From Pseudomonas sp. GCEP-101 (GTDB lineage: Bacteria; Pseudomonadota; Gammaproteobacteria; Pseudomonadales; Pseudomonadaceae), in contig NZ_CP104011.1 of the NCBI RefSeq assembly GCF_025133575.1, forward strand, positions 5,278,965 through 5,342,964: 64,000 bases of DNA, given 5' to 3'. Each line of letters opens with the position of its first letter. Positions within the stretch are counted from its first letter, which is position 1. The translations under genes were made by a program, and so were the position numbers. The notes beneath the pieces were generated by a model that saw nothing but the letters and a program-made list of their open reading frames with translations, was not told the DNA's origin and ran no database searches. Of the stretch, positions 17,137 to 26,627 are shown piece after piece.

Positions 17137-18411
17137 TCAGGCGTGGCCGACGGCGCCGGGCAGCGGCGCTTCGCTGTGCTCGCCCTGCAGCGATTGGCGG
17201 GTACGCTCGGGGGCGATGATCCGGCAGCCGAGGACGGCGCAGACAACGGTGAGCACGCCGAACAGGCCGAGGGCAGTCTCGAAGCCATGGGCGATATCGC
17301 CACCGCGCCACTCCACCAGTTGGCCGACGATCCACGGCGCGAGCATGCCGGCGCTGGTCATGCCGCCGATGTGGATCGCCAGCATCGAACCGCGCTGTGC
17401 GCTGGGGGCGATGTAGGCGACCAGAGTGTTGCAGAAGGTTGGCAGGACATTCACCAGGATCGCGCCCAGGGCGTAGAGCACCAGGATCGCCAGGCGATCG
17501 CCGTGCAGCACGGTCAGTGCGCAGAAGGCCAGGCCAGCGACCGCCGCGAAGAGCATCGGCGGCAGCACCATGGCGCGCTGCACCGAGGCACCGCGCTGCA
17601 TCGCCCGCTGCGAGAGCGTGGAGAGCAGCAGGTTGGCGAGGATCACCCCGACCGTCACCACCATCACCGTATAGCCCGACTGCATGGGCGTCATGCCCTG
17701 GCCTTTCTGCAGGTAGACCGGCACCCAGCTGTACACCAGCGCGGTGGGCAGATAGCTGAGGAAGCCCATGAGGGTGATCCAGACGAAACTGCGGTTGAGC
17801 AGCAAGCGGCTGTAGGGCAGGCGCAGCGACGCGCCGGGCCCCTCCTCCTCGGTCTGCTGTCCTTCACGGCCGAAGAGGAGCCAGATCACCAGCCAGATCA
17901 GCCCCAGCAGGGCCAGCAGGAAGTACGCGGTTCGCCAGCCGAAGTGCTGGATCGCCAGCGGCAGGCTGAGTGCGCCAAGGACCGCGCCGAGCATGATCGA
18001 CACCTGGATCAGCGCCGACGGCAGCACGCGCTCCTTCGGGCCGAACCACTTGAAGCAGGCATGCTGTGTCACCGCCGTGCCCGGCCCGGTGCCGGCGCCC
18101 AGCAGCAGACGGCCCGCTACCAGCGCGGCAAAGCCGCTGGACAGCGCCACCAGCAGTTGCGAGGCCATCCACACCAGCGACATGCCCGCGAGAATCCAGC
18201 GCGTCGGGAAGCGGTTGGCGAGGAAGCCCACCAGTACGCCGGAGATGGAGTAGAGAAAGAAGAACGCACTGCCGATGAAGCCGAACTCGGTCGGCGACAG
18301 CTTCAGCTCGTCGATGATCTGCGCGCCGGCGAAGGCGAAGATGGTCTTGTCGAGCACGCTGATGACCATGACCAGCATCAGCAGCACGAGTACCCCGTTG
18401 CGTCGAGTCAT
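17137..18411 (-). CDS. MFS transporter, anion:cation symporter (ACS) type
   Basis: 424 residues, twelve hydrophobic segments. MFS motif GFLANRFPTRWILAG (about 62-76) and LLLGAGTGPGTAVTQHACFKWFGPKERVLPSALIQ (about 101-135), which matches the ACS family (hexuronate, phthalate, 4-hydroxybenzoate and pantothenate carriers). It starts 2 bp after the M20 amidohydrolase stop, so it probably imports that enzyme's substrate, an N-acyl amino acid or similar organic anion (inference). A terminator follows. Confidence 0.85.
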   Translation of the reverse strand: MTRRNGVLVLLMLVMVISVLDKTIFAFAGAQIIDELKLSPTEFGFIGSAFFFLYSISGVLVGFLANRFPTRWILAGMSLVWMASQLLVALSSGFAALVAGRLLLGAGTGPGTAVTQHACFKWFGPKERVLPSALIQVSIMLGAVLGALSLPLAIQHFGWRTAYFLLALLGLIWLVIWLLFGREGQQTEEEGPGASLRLPYSRLLLNRSFVWITLMGFLSYLPTALVYSWVPVYLQKGQGMTPMQSGYTVMVVTVGVILANLLLSTLSQRAMQRGASVQRAMVLPPMLFAAVAGLAFCALTVLHGDRLAILVLYALGAILVNVLPTFCNTLVAYIAPSAQRGSMLAIHIGGMTSAGMLAPWIVGQLVEWRGGDIAHGFETALGLFGVLTVVCAVLGCRIIAPERTRQSLQGEHSEAPLPGAVGHA

Positions 18412-18413
18412 GC

Positions 18414-19601
18414 TCAGGCTCCCATGCCCAGGAAGGTTTCCACCAGCCGCACCCAGAGCGCCGCGCCGAAGGGAATGGCGGCGTCGTTGAAGTCGTAGCC
18501 GGGGTTGTGGACCATGCAGCCGCTGGGGCCACTGTTGCCGTTGCCCAGGGCGATGTAGCAGCCGGGGCGGCGTTCCAGCATCCAGGCGAAATCCTCGCTG
18601 CCGAGGAAGCCCGAGGGAATCTCGGAGAGCAGCCGCTGCGGGCCGACCAGCTCGGTCAGCACCTGGCGTGCGAGACGGGTTTCCTCCGGCGTGTTGACCA
18701 GCACCGGCACCAGTTCCTCGTAATCGAACTGCAGCTCCATGCCATGCACGGCGGCGATACCACGGGTGATCTCGCCGATGCGCCGCTTGAGCAGCTCGCG
18801 CACCTCCGGCCGGGTGGCGCGCACGCTCAGGCGCAGGTCGGCATGGTCGGGAATCACATTGGCCGCCTCCCCCGCCTTGAGCATGCCCACGGTCACGACG
18901 GCCACCTCGGTGGACGGCACGTTGCGCGCGACGATGCTTTGCAGCGCCAGCACCAGTTCGGCGGCGGCGACGATCGGGTCCCTGGTCAGGTGCGGCATGG
19001 CGCCGTGGCCGCCGACGCCGGTCAGGCGGATTGACACGCGATCGGACGATGCCGTCAGCGCACCTTCGCGGGTCAGGAAGCAGCCCACCGGCAGGCCCGG
19101 CGCATTGTGCAGCGCGTACACCGCATCGCAGGGGAAGCGCTCGAACAGGCCGTCGTCCATCATCGCCACGGCACCGCCCAGGGTTTCCTCGGCGGGCTGG
19201 AAGATCAGGTTGAGGGTGCCGTCGAAGGCGCGTCGCTCGGCCAGGTCACGCGCGGCGCAAAGCAGGATGGCGGTATGCCCATCGTGCCCACAGGCGTGCA
19301 TGCAGCCGGCGTGCTGGCTGGCGTAGGGCACGCCGCTGGCCTCGTCGATGGGCAGCGCGTCCATGTCGGCGCGGATGCCGATGCTGCGCGCGCTGTTGCC
19401 CTGGCGCAGCACACCGACCACGCCGGTGCCGCCCACACCTTCGTGGACGTCATAGCCCCATTCGCGCAGGTATCCGGCAACGATGGAGGCCGTGCGCGCC
19501 TCCTCGAACCCCAGTTCCGGGTGTTGGTGGAGGTCCCGGCGAACCTGGGCGAAGGTTTCCTGGGAAGCGAAAAGACGTTCAAGGGTGGGGTGCTGACTCA
19601 T
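18414..19601 (-). CDS. M20 family amidohydrolase (hippurate/N-acyl-amino-acid hydrolase type)
   Basis: 395 residues. Metal-binding signatures: RRDLHQHPELGFEE (21-34), IRADMDALPI (76-85), HACGHDGHT (102-110; Cys104 and His106), QPAEE (135-139), YALHN (about 161-165) and GSEDFAWM near 350. The arrangement fits the carboxypeptidase Ss1/IAA-amino acid hydrolase/hippuricase subfamily, which cleaves an acyl group from an amino acid with two divalent metals. First gene of a two-gene operon with the ACS transporter; the LysR gene downstream of 19711 on the same strand, 109 bp further upstream, is the likely regulator. Confidence 0.9.
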   Translation of the reverse strand: MSQHPTLERLFASQETFAQVRRDLHQHPELGFEEARTASIVAGYLREWGYDVHEGVGGTGVVGVLRQGNSARSIGIRADMDALPIDEASGVPYASQHAGCMHACGHDGHTAILLCAARDLAERRAFDGTLNLIFQPAEETLGGAVAMMDDGLFERFPCDAVYALHNAPGLPVGCFLTREGALTASSDRVSIRLTGVGGHGAMPHLTRDPIVAAAELVLALQSIVARNVPSTEVAVVTVGMLKAGEAANVIPDHADLRLSVRATRPEVRELLKRRIGEITRGIAAVHGMELQFDYEELVPVLVNTPEETRLARQVLTELVGPQRLLSEIPSGFLGSEDFAWMLERRPGCYIALGNGNSGPSGCMVHNPGYDFNDAAIPFGAALWVRLVETFLGMGA

Positions 19602-19710
19602 GCCGCATCCTGCTCATTGTTCTGATGTGGCCGGCAGGATGCCCCACGCGCGAAGTGCTGAATAATGACCTTCGCGCATGCTTATCCAGGCTGGTTATCG
19701 ACGCCTGCCT

Positions 19711-20616
19711 TCAGTCAGCCTTGCGCAGGTGCGGGCCCTTGAAGGCGTAGACCAACTCGTCGACCAGCGTCTGCGCCTCGCGGGTCATCAGTTCCGGCGG
19801 GCGGCAGACCAGCGAGATGTCGGTGCCCGGCACGGTTTCGGCGATGTCCAGCGCGTCCAGGGTGCCGGAGACGATGGGCAGGTCGAACACCCGCCGCGAC
19901 CAGAAGCTCACCGCATCGGTGTTGGCCGCCAGCTCCGCGTAGAGCACCACCGAGGCGCATTCGATGACGCGCTCGGGATGGCGCACCTGGTACTGCTCGA
20001 ACATCTGCCCGGCCAGGGAAACGTCCAGCGAATCGGGCACCAGCCATTCCTCGTCCAGCAGCTCGTGCAGCGAACGCGCGTGGCGCAGCGGATGCCCCTT
20101 GCGCACGGCCAGCGTGGTGGGCTGGGCGTAGAGTTCCTGCCAGTGGAAACCGTCGACGTTGCGCGAGGACGGCTGCGAGGTGAGCACCAGGTCCAGCTGC
20201 CCTTCGCGCAATCCTTCGAGCAGCTTGGCGGGCCGCAGTTCGTTGATCTGCAGTTGTACCTTGGGGTAGCGCCTGCGGTAACGCAGCAGGCAACTGGCGA
20301 ATTGCTGACTGGGCGTCACCGGTGACACGCCGATGGCCACGCGACCGTCCATCGCGCCCTTGAGCGTCTCGATCTCATCCCGCGCGCGGCGCACCTCCTC
20401 CACCACCAGCCGGGCCCGGCGCACCAGGCGCTCGCCGTATTCGGTGGCGGTGATCCCGCGGTTGGAACGCACCAGCAACGGCACGCCCAGCTCGGCTTCC
20501 AGCTCCTTGATGCTCTTGGACAGGGCCGGCTGGGAAATATGCAGCAGGCGCGAAGCTTCCTGGATACTGCCGCTCTCACAGATGGCGACGATGGCGCGTA
20601 GTTGATGCAACTTCAT
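19711..20616 (-). CDS. LysR-type transcriptional regulator
   Basis: 301 residues. HTH at about 1-60 (MKLHQLRAIVAICESGSIQEASRLLHISQPALSKSIKELE), then a type-2 periplasmic-binding-like effector domain (about 90-295). ATG 20616 is the natural LysR start; upstream in-frame text is repeat DNA. The region before the ATG is CCCCTCC, with no Shine-Dalgarno. Transcribed in the same direction as the M20-MFS operon 109 bp downstream, an uncommon arrangement for LysR, yet the likely target by proximity. Confidence 0.9.
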   Translation of the reverse strand: MKLHQLRAIVAICESGSIQEASRLLHISQPALSKSIKELEAELGVPLLVRSNRGITATEYGERLVRRARLVVEEVRRARDEIETLKGAMDGRVAIGVSPVTPSQQFASCLLRYRRRYPKVQLQINELRPAKLLEGLREGQLDLVLTSQPSSRNVDGFHWQELYAQPTTLAVRKGHPLRHARSLHELLDEEWLVPDSLDVSLAGQMFEQYQVRHPERVIECASVVLYAELAANTDAVSFWSRRVFDLPIVSGTLDALDIAETVPGTDISLVCRPPELMTREAQTLVDELVYAFKGPHLRKAD

Positions 20617-20851
20617 GGAGGGGCGTCGGCTCGGGTTCGGTGACAGGGTGGAACATAAAGCAAAATCGAGGCCGGCGTGGGTAACGGTTGGTAAACGCGG
20701 GAGGACTGGTGGGTCGCGGGGGTGTTTTTTGCCGGATGATTCAGGCGGCGCGCGCCCTGGGAGTTTCGCGCTTTGCCAGCATGGGTATCGCTTCGCTCCA
20801 CGCCATCCCAAGGCGATGGTTTTCCTGTGACGGCTGTGCGGGTGGGAGGAT

Positions 20852-21048
20852 TCGCGGACAGGGTCCGCTCCTACAAAACCCTTAGCTTCGGCGCTGACCT
20901 GCATGGGCGCGCCATACGCGCGGTCGCGGGCATGGCCCGCTACCGCGCCCCACCTGTAGGAGCGTGCCATGCACGCGATGGCGGACAAAGTCCGCTGCTA
21001 CAAGGGAAGTTCAGTGTTGGGCGGTTCGCGAGCAAGCTCGCTCCTACA
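20852..21048. repeat. Cluster of four REP-type palindromes
   Basis: TCGCGGACAGGGTCCGCTCCTACA at 20852-20875 in part, TCGCGGGCATGGCCCGC at 20924-20940, TGTAGGAGCGTGCCATGCAC at 20955-20974 followed by GCGGACAAAGTCCGC at 20981-20995, and TTCGCGAGCAAGCTCGCTCC at 21025-21044. All share a GC palindrome next to TCCTACA (or its complement TGTAGGA), in both orientations. Confidence 0.8.
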
Positions 21049-21443
21049 ACAACCACTTCCTCAGCTTTGGCTTTGGCTCTAGCTCTGTGGGCTTCCAGAG
21101 AAACGTCCAAACACGCCGAATGCCCCGTTCAGGAGGCCGAGTGGGAATCGGAGTTCCTGGGGTTGAGCGGCATGGATGCCGCGAGAGCCGCGATGGGCCA
21201 GGGATGGCACACCGCGGCGTGCCCCTGGAACTGCGATGGAACAAGGGCATTTTTCGCCTGAGCGAAAAACCGGATGTCCGGGGCGAGACCTTTGCCCACT
21301 TTGGGTCGTTTGCCAAAGTGGGTCGCCCGAGGGGGCGAACAGGGAGTCCGCGCGTACGCCAAAGCGGCGCAGAAACACCCATGTCGAAGCAGTGATACAG
21401 GATTTACATCCGAGCAGAAGACGGCGCCGGCTCTGCCGGCGGA

Positions 21444-21467
21444 TCGCGGGCATGGCCCGCTCCTACA
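21444..21467. repeat. REP-type palindrome (TCGCGGGCATGGCCCGCTCC)
   Basis: Copy of the GGGCATGGCCC-type REP, just beyond the terminator of the DUF1329 operon. Confidence 0.75.
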
Positions 21468-21483
21468 GTGAATGTGCGACTCG

Positions 21484-21506
21484 AAAAAAAGCGGCCCGAA
21501 GGCCGC
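21484..21506 (-). terminator. Rho-independent terminator of the DUF1302-DUF1329 operon
   Basis: On the minus strand GCGGCC, loop TTCG, GGCCGC, then seven T (A at 21484-21490 on plus), 44 bp after the stop codon. Textbook intrinsic terminator with a UUCG tetraloop. Confidence 0.9.
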
Positions 21507-21550
21507 TGATAAACACATCGGAGCGCCGGTGAGCGCCGCTGGAGCCCGCC

Positions 21551-22909
21551 TCAGCGGATGCCCGTAGCGCGCAAGGCGTTGGGGGTGAAGTCGTTGCTGC
21601 TGGACTGCACGGCGAAGTCGTAGCTGCTCTTCTCCTCGTTGCGCAGGCCGGACACCGTGTAGCGGCCGGACAGCACGTCATAGTGGGTTTCCGCCGTCAG
21701 CCAGGTGAACTGCTGGTCGTAGAACGGCCGCGCATGGCCCTCGGCCACGCGCCAGAGGCTGCCGCGGCCGTCGTAGGCATCGGCCTCGGCGATCTGCCAG
21801 CTGTCCTCGTCGATGTACAGGTCACGCTTGCTGTAGATGTGCCGCTGGCCCGGCTTCAGGGTCGCCACCACGTGCCACACGCGGTGCAGTTCGTAGCGGG
21901 TGTGGTCCGGGTTCAGGTGGCCGGGCTTGACGATGTCGTCGTACTTCAGCGTCGGCGAGTCGAGGGCGAAGCTGTTGTAGGGGATGTACAGCTCCTTCTT
22001 GCCCACCAGCTTCCAGTCGTAGCGATCCGGCGCGCCGTTGAACATGTCGAAGTCGTCGTAGGTACGCATGCCTTCCGCGCCGGGGCTGTCGTAGCCCACC
22101 TGCGGGGCGCGGCGCACGCGGCGCTGACCGGCGTTGTACATCCACGCCATGCGCGGCTCCTTGACCTGGTCGATGGTCTCCAGCACCAGCATTACGCTGC
22201 CGGCACGACGGGGCGGCGAGAGGATTTCCTGGCGGAAGTAGTAGAGGATGTTGTCCATCTTCGCCGGGTCGTAGTCCTTGAGCCCGAACGGGAAGGCGAA
22301 CTGCTCCTTCATGTAGCTGATGGTGTAGGCGCCATTGCTCTGCGGGTTCATCTGCGCGGTGGTGCGCAGCATGGCGTTGCCACGGTAGCGGGTGACGTGG
22401 TTCCAGATCACTTCCAGGCCGTTCTGCGGGATCGGGAACGGCACGGTCATGCTGAAGTGGGTCAGGCCGTTGCCGCCTTCGGCCAACGAGGTGGCGGTGG
22501 CGTTCTTCTTCGCCGCGTCGATCACCGCCTGCGGGTAGCTGGCGCTGCGATGGCTGGGGTAGACCGGGATGCGGTACGTGTCGGGGAAGCGCTGGAACAT
22601 CGCCAGTTGCCCCGGGGTGAGCTTGTCCTGGTACTGCTGGGCGTTCTGCGCGGTGATGGTGAACAGCGGCTTTTCCGCGGCATAGGGATCGGCCAGGAAG
22701 CCACCGGCGTCGGCCTTGCCGGCGTTGGGTGCCAGGCCGCCGGTCCAGGCCGGGATGCTGCCGTCGGCGTTGCCCGCTTTCTCAGCGCCAATGGGGGTGA
22801 GTTCATTGCCCAGGCGCGCGGCCTGGTCGGCACCGACCGCGGCCATGACCTGCCCGGCGAGCAGGCCCAGCGTCAGGCAGCCGGCCTGCAACCATTGCGT
22901 GTTGTTCAT
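21551..22909 (-). CDS. DUF1329 outer-membrane-associated protein
   Basis: 452 residues, signal peptide at 1-23 (cleavage near VMAAVGA). Family text includes LGNELTPIGAEKAGNADGSIPAWTGG at about 32-57, FPDTYRIPVYPSHRSASYP, AWMYNAGQRRVRRAPQVGYD and YDWKLVGKKELYIPYNSF. DUF1329 proteins resemble LolB/LolA-like lipid carriers and are almost always next to a DUF1302 protein; they are linked to export or sorting of hydrophobic compounds and to sterol or ester utilisation loci. Start at 22909 with GGAG upstream; an in-frame extension to 23239 overlaps the DUF1302 gene and is rejected. Second gene of the operon. Confidence 0.9.
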   Translation of the reverse strand: MNNTQWLQAGCLTLGLLAGQVMAAVGADQAARLGNELTPIGAEKAGNADGSIPAWTGGLAPNAGKADAGGFLADPYAAEKPLFTITAQNAQQYQDKLTPGQLAMFQRFPDTYRIPVYPSHRSASYPQAVIDAAKKNATATSLAEGGNGLTHFSMTVPFPIPQNGLEVIWNHVTRYRGNAMLRTTAQMNPQSNGAYTISYMKEQFAFPFGLKDYDPAKMDNILYYFRQEILSPPRRAGSVMLVLETIDQVKEPRMAWMYNAGQRRVRRAPQVGYDSPGAEGMRTYDDFDMFNGAPDRYDWKLVGKKELYIPYNSFALDSPTLKYDDIVKPGHLNPDHTRYELHRVWHVVATLKPGQRHIYSKRDLYIDEDSWQIAEADAYDGRGSLWRVAEGHARPFYDQQFTWLTAETHYDVLSGRYTVSGLRNEEKSSYDFAVQSSSNDFTPNALRATGIR

Positions 22910-22941
22910 GCGTTTATCTCCAGGACTGGGGCTGGCGGGCA

Positions 22942-24795
22942 TCAGAAGCTGACGCCCAGGCTGACGGCGAGGAAGTCGCGGTCGGTGTTGACGTTGTAAT
23001 CGCCGCCGAAGTAGTCGGTGTAACTGATGCTGGCGGTGTAGCGGGTCAGGTATTCGGCATCGAGGCCGACGCTGACAGACTTGTCGCCCTCGTTGAACGT
23101 CGGGCCGTAACCCTGCACGTCGTGGGCGAACGCCAGGTTCGGCCGCAGCGAAACGCCGCCGATCAGGTCGTTGTATTCCAGGCCCGCGCGCACGCGGTAA
23201 CCCCAGGAGTTCTGGGTGTAGAAGCCCTTGTCGTCGCACTGCCCGGGGTTGGCGGGGTTGACCACCTTCTGGCAGATCGCGTTGCCCGACAGCCCCAGCA
23301 ATGCCGAGGTGCCGGCGCTGGCCAGTTCCCCGTTGCCGTACACGCTGCTGCGGCCGAAGCGCAGGTCGGAGCCGTCGGTGGAGCCCAGGTCGGCGATGTG
23401 GCTGAAGCCGATCTCGCCCACCAGGGTCAGGCGCTCGGCGCCGATCAGCTCGATCTGGTCGAAGGTGTTGGTGAAGGTCATCTGCGCCTGGGTGAACGGC
23501 TTGCGCTCGTAACCCTGGATCAGCGAGCCGTAGGCCGAGTCGGCCCAGCCGCTGGAGAAGATCGGCAGGCCGCCGTTGACCAGCGGGTTGGTCGCCGCCG
23601 AGCCAAGGGTGGCGGCGCCGGAGACGTCGCTGGAGTTGATGCCCAGCGGCATGTTCGGCCGGTAGCTGATCTCGCCCTGCACCGCCGTGCTGCCCCAGGT
23701 GGTGTTGAAGCCCAGGCCGTAGAGGCGGATGTCTTCGGGGTAATCCAGGTACCAGCGCGCGGTGCTCACCCCGCCCTGCCCGATCAGCCCGCCCACCGGG
23801 TCGGCCAGCGCGCCCTTGCCCACTACCCAGTTACTGGTCGGCGTGCGGCTGTGGTAGTTCATCGCGTAGGCGGAGAACTCGGTGTCGTTGACCATCCAGC
23901 GCAGCGCCACGCCGAACTGACCGCCGTCGCGGGCGTCGTGGTCCTTGCCGCGCGGCACGTAGCCGTAGCCACCCTTGATGCCGGTGCCGTCGATGTCGCG
24001 GTCGAAGTCGCTGCCGTTCACCGCCATGTTGATGTCGCAGCCCTTGGCCGCCACGTCGCTGCCGAAGAAGGTGCCGCAGTTGTCCGGCACGGTCTTCTCC
24101 CACTCCAGCTGGTAGAAGGCCTCCATGGACAGGGTGTCGGTGAGCCCCTGGTTGAAATACAGCATGCTCACCGGGATCAGCGCCTCCTTCACCTCGGAAC
24201 CGGGGCGGCGCAGCGCGGCGACGTCCGCCGGGTTGATCGAGTTGATGCCATTCTGGATGAAGGTGCTCTCGCCCCAGCTCACCACCTGGCGCCCCAGGCG
24301 CACGGTACCCGGCAAATCGCGCAGTTCGTAGTTGTGGTAGATGAACGCGTCGAGCAGCTCGGCGCCGGAGGACTGGGCGGCGGTATCGCGGCCGCTGTCA
24401 TCGATGTCGTAGAGCGGACGGTGTTCGTCCTTGAGTTCGAAGTCGTACCAGTACTTGCCACGCACGAACAGGCCGCTGTCGCCGTACTTCAGCTCCAGGT
24501 CGTGCAGGCCCTTGAAGATCTTGGAGAAGGTCTCGCCCTTCTTGAAGTTCAGCCGGCCGTCGTCGGAGGTCTGGCTGGACGCCGTGCCGCCGTTGCGGGT
24601 GCCGATGAATTTCTTGTCCGGGTTGTCCATCGCCCAGCTCGCACCGATGGACAGCGTCGAGTCGAAGCGCCCCTCGATTTCCCCCACGTTGAAGCTCACT
24701 GCGTGAGCCGAAGATGCCCCGCCAAGGGCCACGCTGGTCGCCAGCGCCAGCGCGTGCGGCCTGAAGCCTGCGGCGCCGGTTATTGTTCTTTTCAT
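22942..24795 (-). CDS. DUF1302 outer-membrane protein (porin-like)
   Basis: 617 residues, signal peptide 1-32 (ending SSAHA). Begins FNVGEIEGRFDSTLSIGASWAM, the standard DUF1302 opening, with many amphipathic beta strands and a terminal Phe (LGVSF), as in outer-membrane beta-barrels. One Cys pair lies in the insert at about 242-254 (NCGTFFGSDVAAKGC). Together with the DUF1329 protein 32 bp downstream it forms a cell-envelope module; the RND pump that often completes such modules is absent nearby. Probably expressed on hydrophobic substrates. Confidence 0.9.
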   Translation of the reverse strand: MKRTITGAAGFRPHALALATSVALGGASSAHAVSFNVGEIEGRFDSTLSIGASWAMDNPDKKFIGTRNGGTASSQTSDDGRLNFKKGETFSKIFKGLHDLELKYGDSGLFVRGKYWYDFELKDEHRPLYDIDDSGRDTAAQSSGAELLDAFIYHNYELRDLPGTVRLGRQVVSWGESTFIQNGINSINPADVAALRRPGSEVKEALIPVSMLYFNQGLTDTLSMEAFYQLEWEKTVPDNCGTFFGSDVAAKGCDINMAVNGSDFDRDIDGTGIKGGYGYVPRGKDHDARDGGQFGVALRWMVNDTEFSAYAMNYHSRTPTSNWVVGKGALADPVGGLIGQGGVSTARWYLDYPEDIRLYGLGFNTTWGSTAVQGEISYRPNMPLGINSSDVSGAATLGSAATNPLVNGGLPIFSSGWADSAYGSLIQGYERKPFTQAQMTFTNTFDQIELIGAERLTLVGEIGFSHIADLGSTDGSDLRFGRSSVYGNGELASAGTSALLGLSGNAICQKVVNPANPGQCDDKGFYTQNSWGYRVRAGLEYNDLIGGVSLRPNLAFAHDVQGYGPTFNEGDKSVSVGLDAEYLTRYTASISYTDYFGGDYNVNTDRDFLAVSLGVSF

Positions 24796-25076
24796 GCTGC
24801 TCTCCGCCTGGATCGTGCGGGCACGGCACGCCGTGCCACCCCTGCTCCGCGGCTCGTTGGCCGGGAGGCGGTCGCATGGTAAGAGCGCTGTCGCAAGGCT
24901 GACTTCTGAAAAAAAGTGATGCCCATAGCCAGAATGAAAACGCCGGGATCGTGCCGCTGGCGGGGCGTTGCGGGCGATAACCGACGGCTATCGCGATACC
25001 CAGGATTCAGCCGACCCGGGCCGCGCATTGGCCTAAAGTCCGCCGCCATCAGCGATTCCCGACCCCGAGGTGGACC

Positions 25077-26399
25077 ATGAAGATTGCGTTGACCGGCGAC
25101 AGCATCCTGCAGCGCCGCCTGAACAGCCGCGACGACGAAACCCTGCGCCCGCTGTTCGACCTGCTGCGCGGCGCGGACGTCAGCTTCACCAACCTGGAAG
25201 TACTGCCCAACGACTTCCAGGGCGATGCCGTGCTGGAAAGCGGCGGCTCGCACTTCGGCGCGCCATCCTGGGTGCTCGACGAGCTGGTGGACGGCGGCTT
25301 CGACCTGTTCTCCACCGCCAACAACCACAGCCTGGACTACGGCATCGCCGGCCTGCACGCCGCCCATGCCCAGCTGCACAAGCGCGAGCTGCTGTTCGCC
25401 GGCACCGGCCGCAACCTTGAGGAGGCACGCCGCCCGGTGTACTGCACCAGGCCCGCCGGCACCGTCTCGCTGCTGGCCTGCACCTCCACCTTCGGCAAGG
25501 GCCAGGAAGCCAGCGAGCAGACCCGCGACATGCCCGGCCGCCCCGGCCTCAACCCGCTGCGCTACGACACCGTGCACCAGCTCGACGGCGCGCAGATGGA
25601 GGCCATGCGCGGCATCATCGCCAGCCTGGGCCTGGACCGCCTCTACCAGGGCGCCGTGGACCTGGGCTTCGCCCACCCGATTCCCGATCCGTCGCTGGCG
25701 GTGTTCGGCCCCTTCACCCCGCTGCTGTTCCGCCAGGGCGAAAGCGCACGCCTGCGCACCCTGCCGCGCAAGAAGGACATGGACGACATCCTGCGCTGGG
25801 TCGAGGAAGCGCGGCTGATGTCCGACGTGGTGGTGCTGAGCATCCACGCCCACGAACTGGGCCACGACGCGACCGGGGAATGGAACCTGGAAGTGGCCGC
25901 CGAATTCATCCAGCCGGTGGCGCGGCGCATGATCGACGCCGGCGTCGATATCGTCGTCGGCCACGGCCCGCACCTGCTGCGCGGCCTGGAGATCTACAAC
26001 GGCAAGCCGATCTTCTACAGCCTGGGCAACTTCATCGGCCAGAACGAACTGGTGGAACGCCTGCCGGCGGACAGCTACGAACAGTTCCGCGTGGACCGTA
26101 ACCAGACGCCGTCGAAGGTATTCCTGCAGCGCACCCAGAACGACACCCGCAGCTTCCCCTCCGATGCGCGCTTCTGGGAAAGCCTGGTGCCGGTCTGCCA
26201 GTTCGATGGCCGCCGCCTCACCGGCATCGAACTGCACCCGGTGAGCCTGGGCCTGGGCGAAGCGGTGCACCGCCGTGGCCGACCGCGCCTGGCCGAAGGC
26301 GAACAGGCCGAGGCGATCCTGCAGCGCTTCGCCGCACTCTCCGAGCCCTACGGGACGCAACTGTCCATGGACGGCCCGGTGGCGCGCGTCCGCCTCTGA
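25077..26399 (+). CDS. CapA/PGA_cap-like metallophosphatase-fold protein
   Basis: 440 residues. Motifs of the CapA family: MKIALTGDSIL (1-11), FTNLEV (39-44), STANNHSLDYG (82-92), VLSIHAHELG (about 253-262), DIVVGHGPHLLRGLEIYNGKPIFYSLGNFIG (about 297-327). The family is named for poly-gamma-glutamate synthesis and has a calcineurin-like fold with His/Asp metal ligands. There is no signal peptide or membrane anchor, unlike PgsA/CapA, so it is a cytosolic member of unknown substrate. GAGGTGG precedes the ATG. Divergent from the DUF1302 operon. Confidence 0.85.
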   Translation: MKIALTGDSILQRRLNSRDDETLRPLFDLLRGADVSFTNLEVLPNDFQGDAVLESGGSHFGAPSWVLDELVDGGFDLFSTANNHSLDYGIAGLHAAHAQLHKRELLFAGTGRNLEEARRPVYCTRPAGTVSLLACTSTFGKGQEASEQTRDMPGRPGLNPLRYDTVHQLDGAQMEAMRGIIASLGLDRLYQGAVDLGFAHPIPDPSLAVFGPFTPLLFRQGESARLRTLPRKKDMDDILRWVEEARLMSDVVVLSIHAHELGHDATGEWNLEVAAEFIQPVARRMIDAGVDIVVGHGPHLLRGLEIYNGKPIFYSLGNFIGQNELVERLPADSYEQFRVDRNQTPSKVFLQRTQNDTRSFPSDARFWESLVPVCQFDGRRLTGIELHPVSLGLGEAVHRRGRPRLAEGEQAEAILQRFAALSEPYGTQLSMDGPVARVRL

Positions 26400-26424
26400 T
26401 CAGGCGCCAAGCGCTGCCGCCCCT

Positions 26425-26517
26425 TGTAGGAGCGAGCTTGCTCGCGAACCGCTTCTGCCGGCACCGATGCTGCCATGCGGTTCGCGAGCAAGGACTGGGC
26501 GTCCCCTCGCTCCTACA
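26425..26517. repeat. Inverted pair of REP-type palindromes
   Basis: TGTAGGAGCGAGCTTGCTCG begins at 26425; the opposite-orientation copy runs 26481-26517 but is interrupted (TTCGCGAGCAAG then an unrelated ~12 bp, then CTCGCTCCTACA). A BIME-like pair between the CapA-like and alginate lyase genes. Confidence 0.8.
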
Positions 26518-26627
26518 GCGAAAGGTCCTGCCAGTGCGGCCACCATGACCGCTCAGCCGAAATTTCGATGGCGGCGAAACCCTGCCCGGTCAAAACCAGC
26601 ACCCCCACCGCAGCAGGAGTGCCTGGT

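Larger units (their letters stand above)
20617..21550. other. 934-bp gene-poor region with several REP-type palindromes
   Basis: Holds a cluster of short palindromes (20852-21048), one more at 21444-21467 and the terminator at 21484-21506. Short open frames here lack coding bias and ribosome binding sites. The stretch 21060-21440 shows no gene I can support; fragments such as GCGGAGCCAAAGTGGGTCGCC look like dispersed repeat or decayed sequence. Confidence 0.55.

Noticed and set aside
21051..21440. A degraded gene downstream of the LysR gene
   Set aside because: Several short frames exist on both strands but none shows consistent codon bias, a start site or a motif.
20852..21467. Possible CRISPR-like array because of repeated 20-24-bp units
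   Set aside because: The units differ in core, orientation and spacing and recur singly across the window; they are REP palindromes.
23122..24882. 586-codon open frame on the plus strand
   Set aside because: Antisense to the DUF1302 gene; composition typical of the complement of high-GC3 codons.
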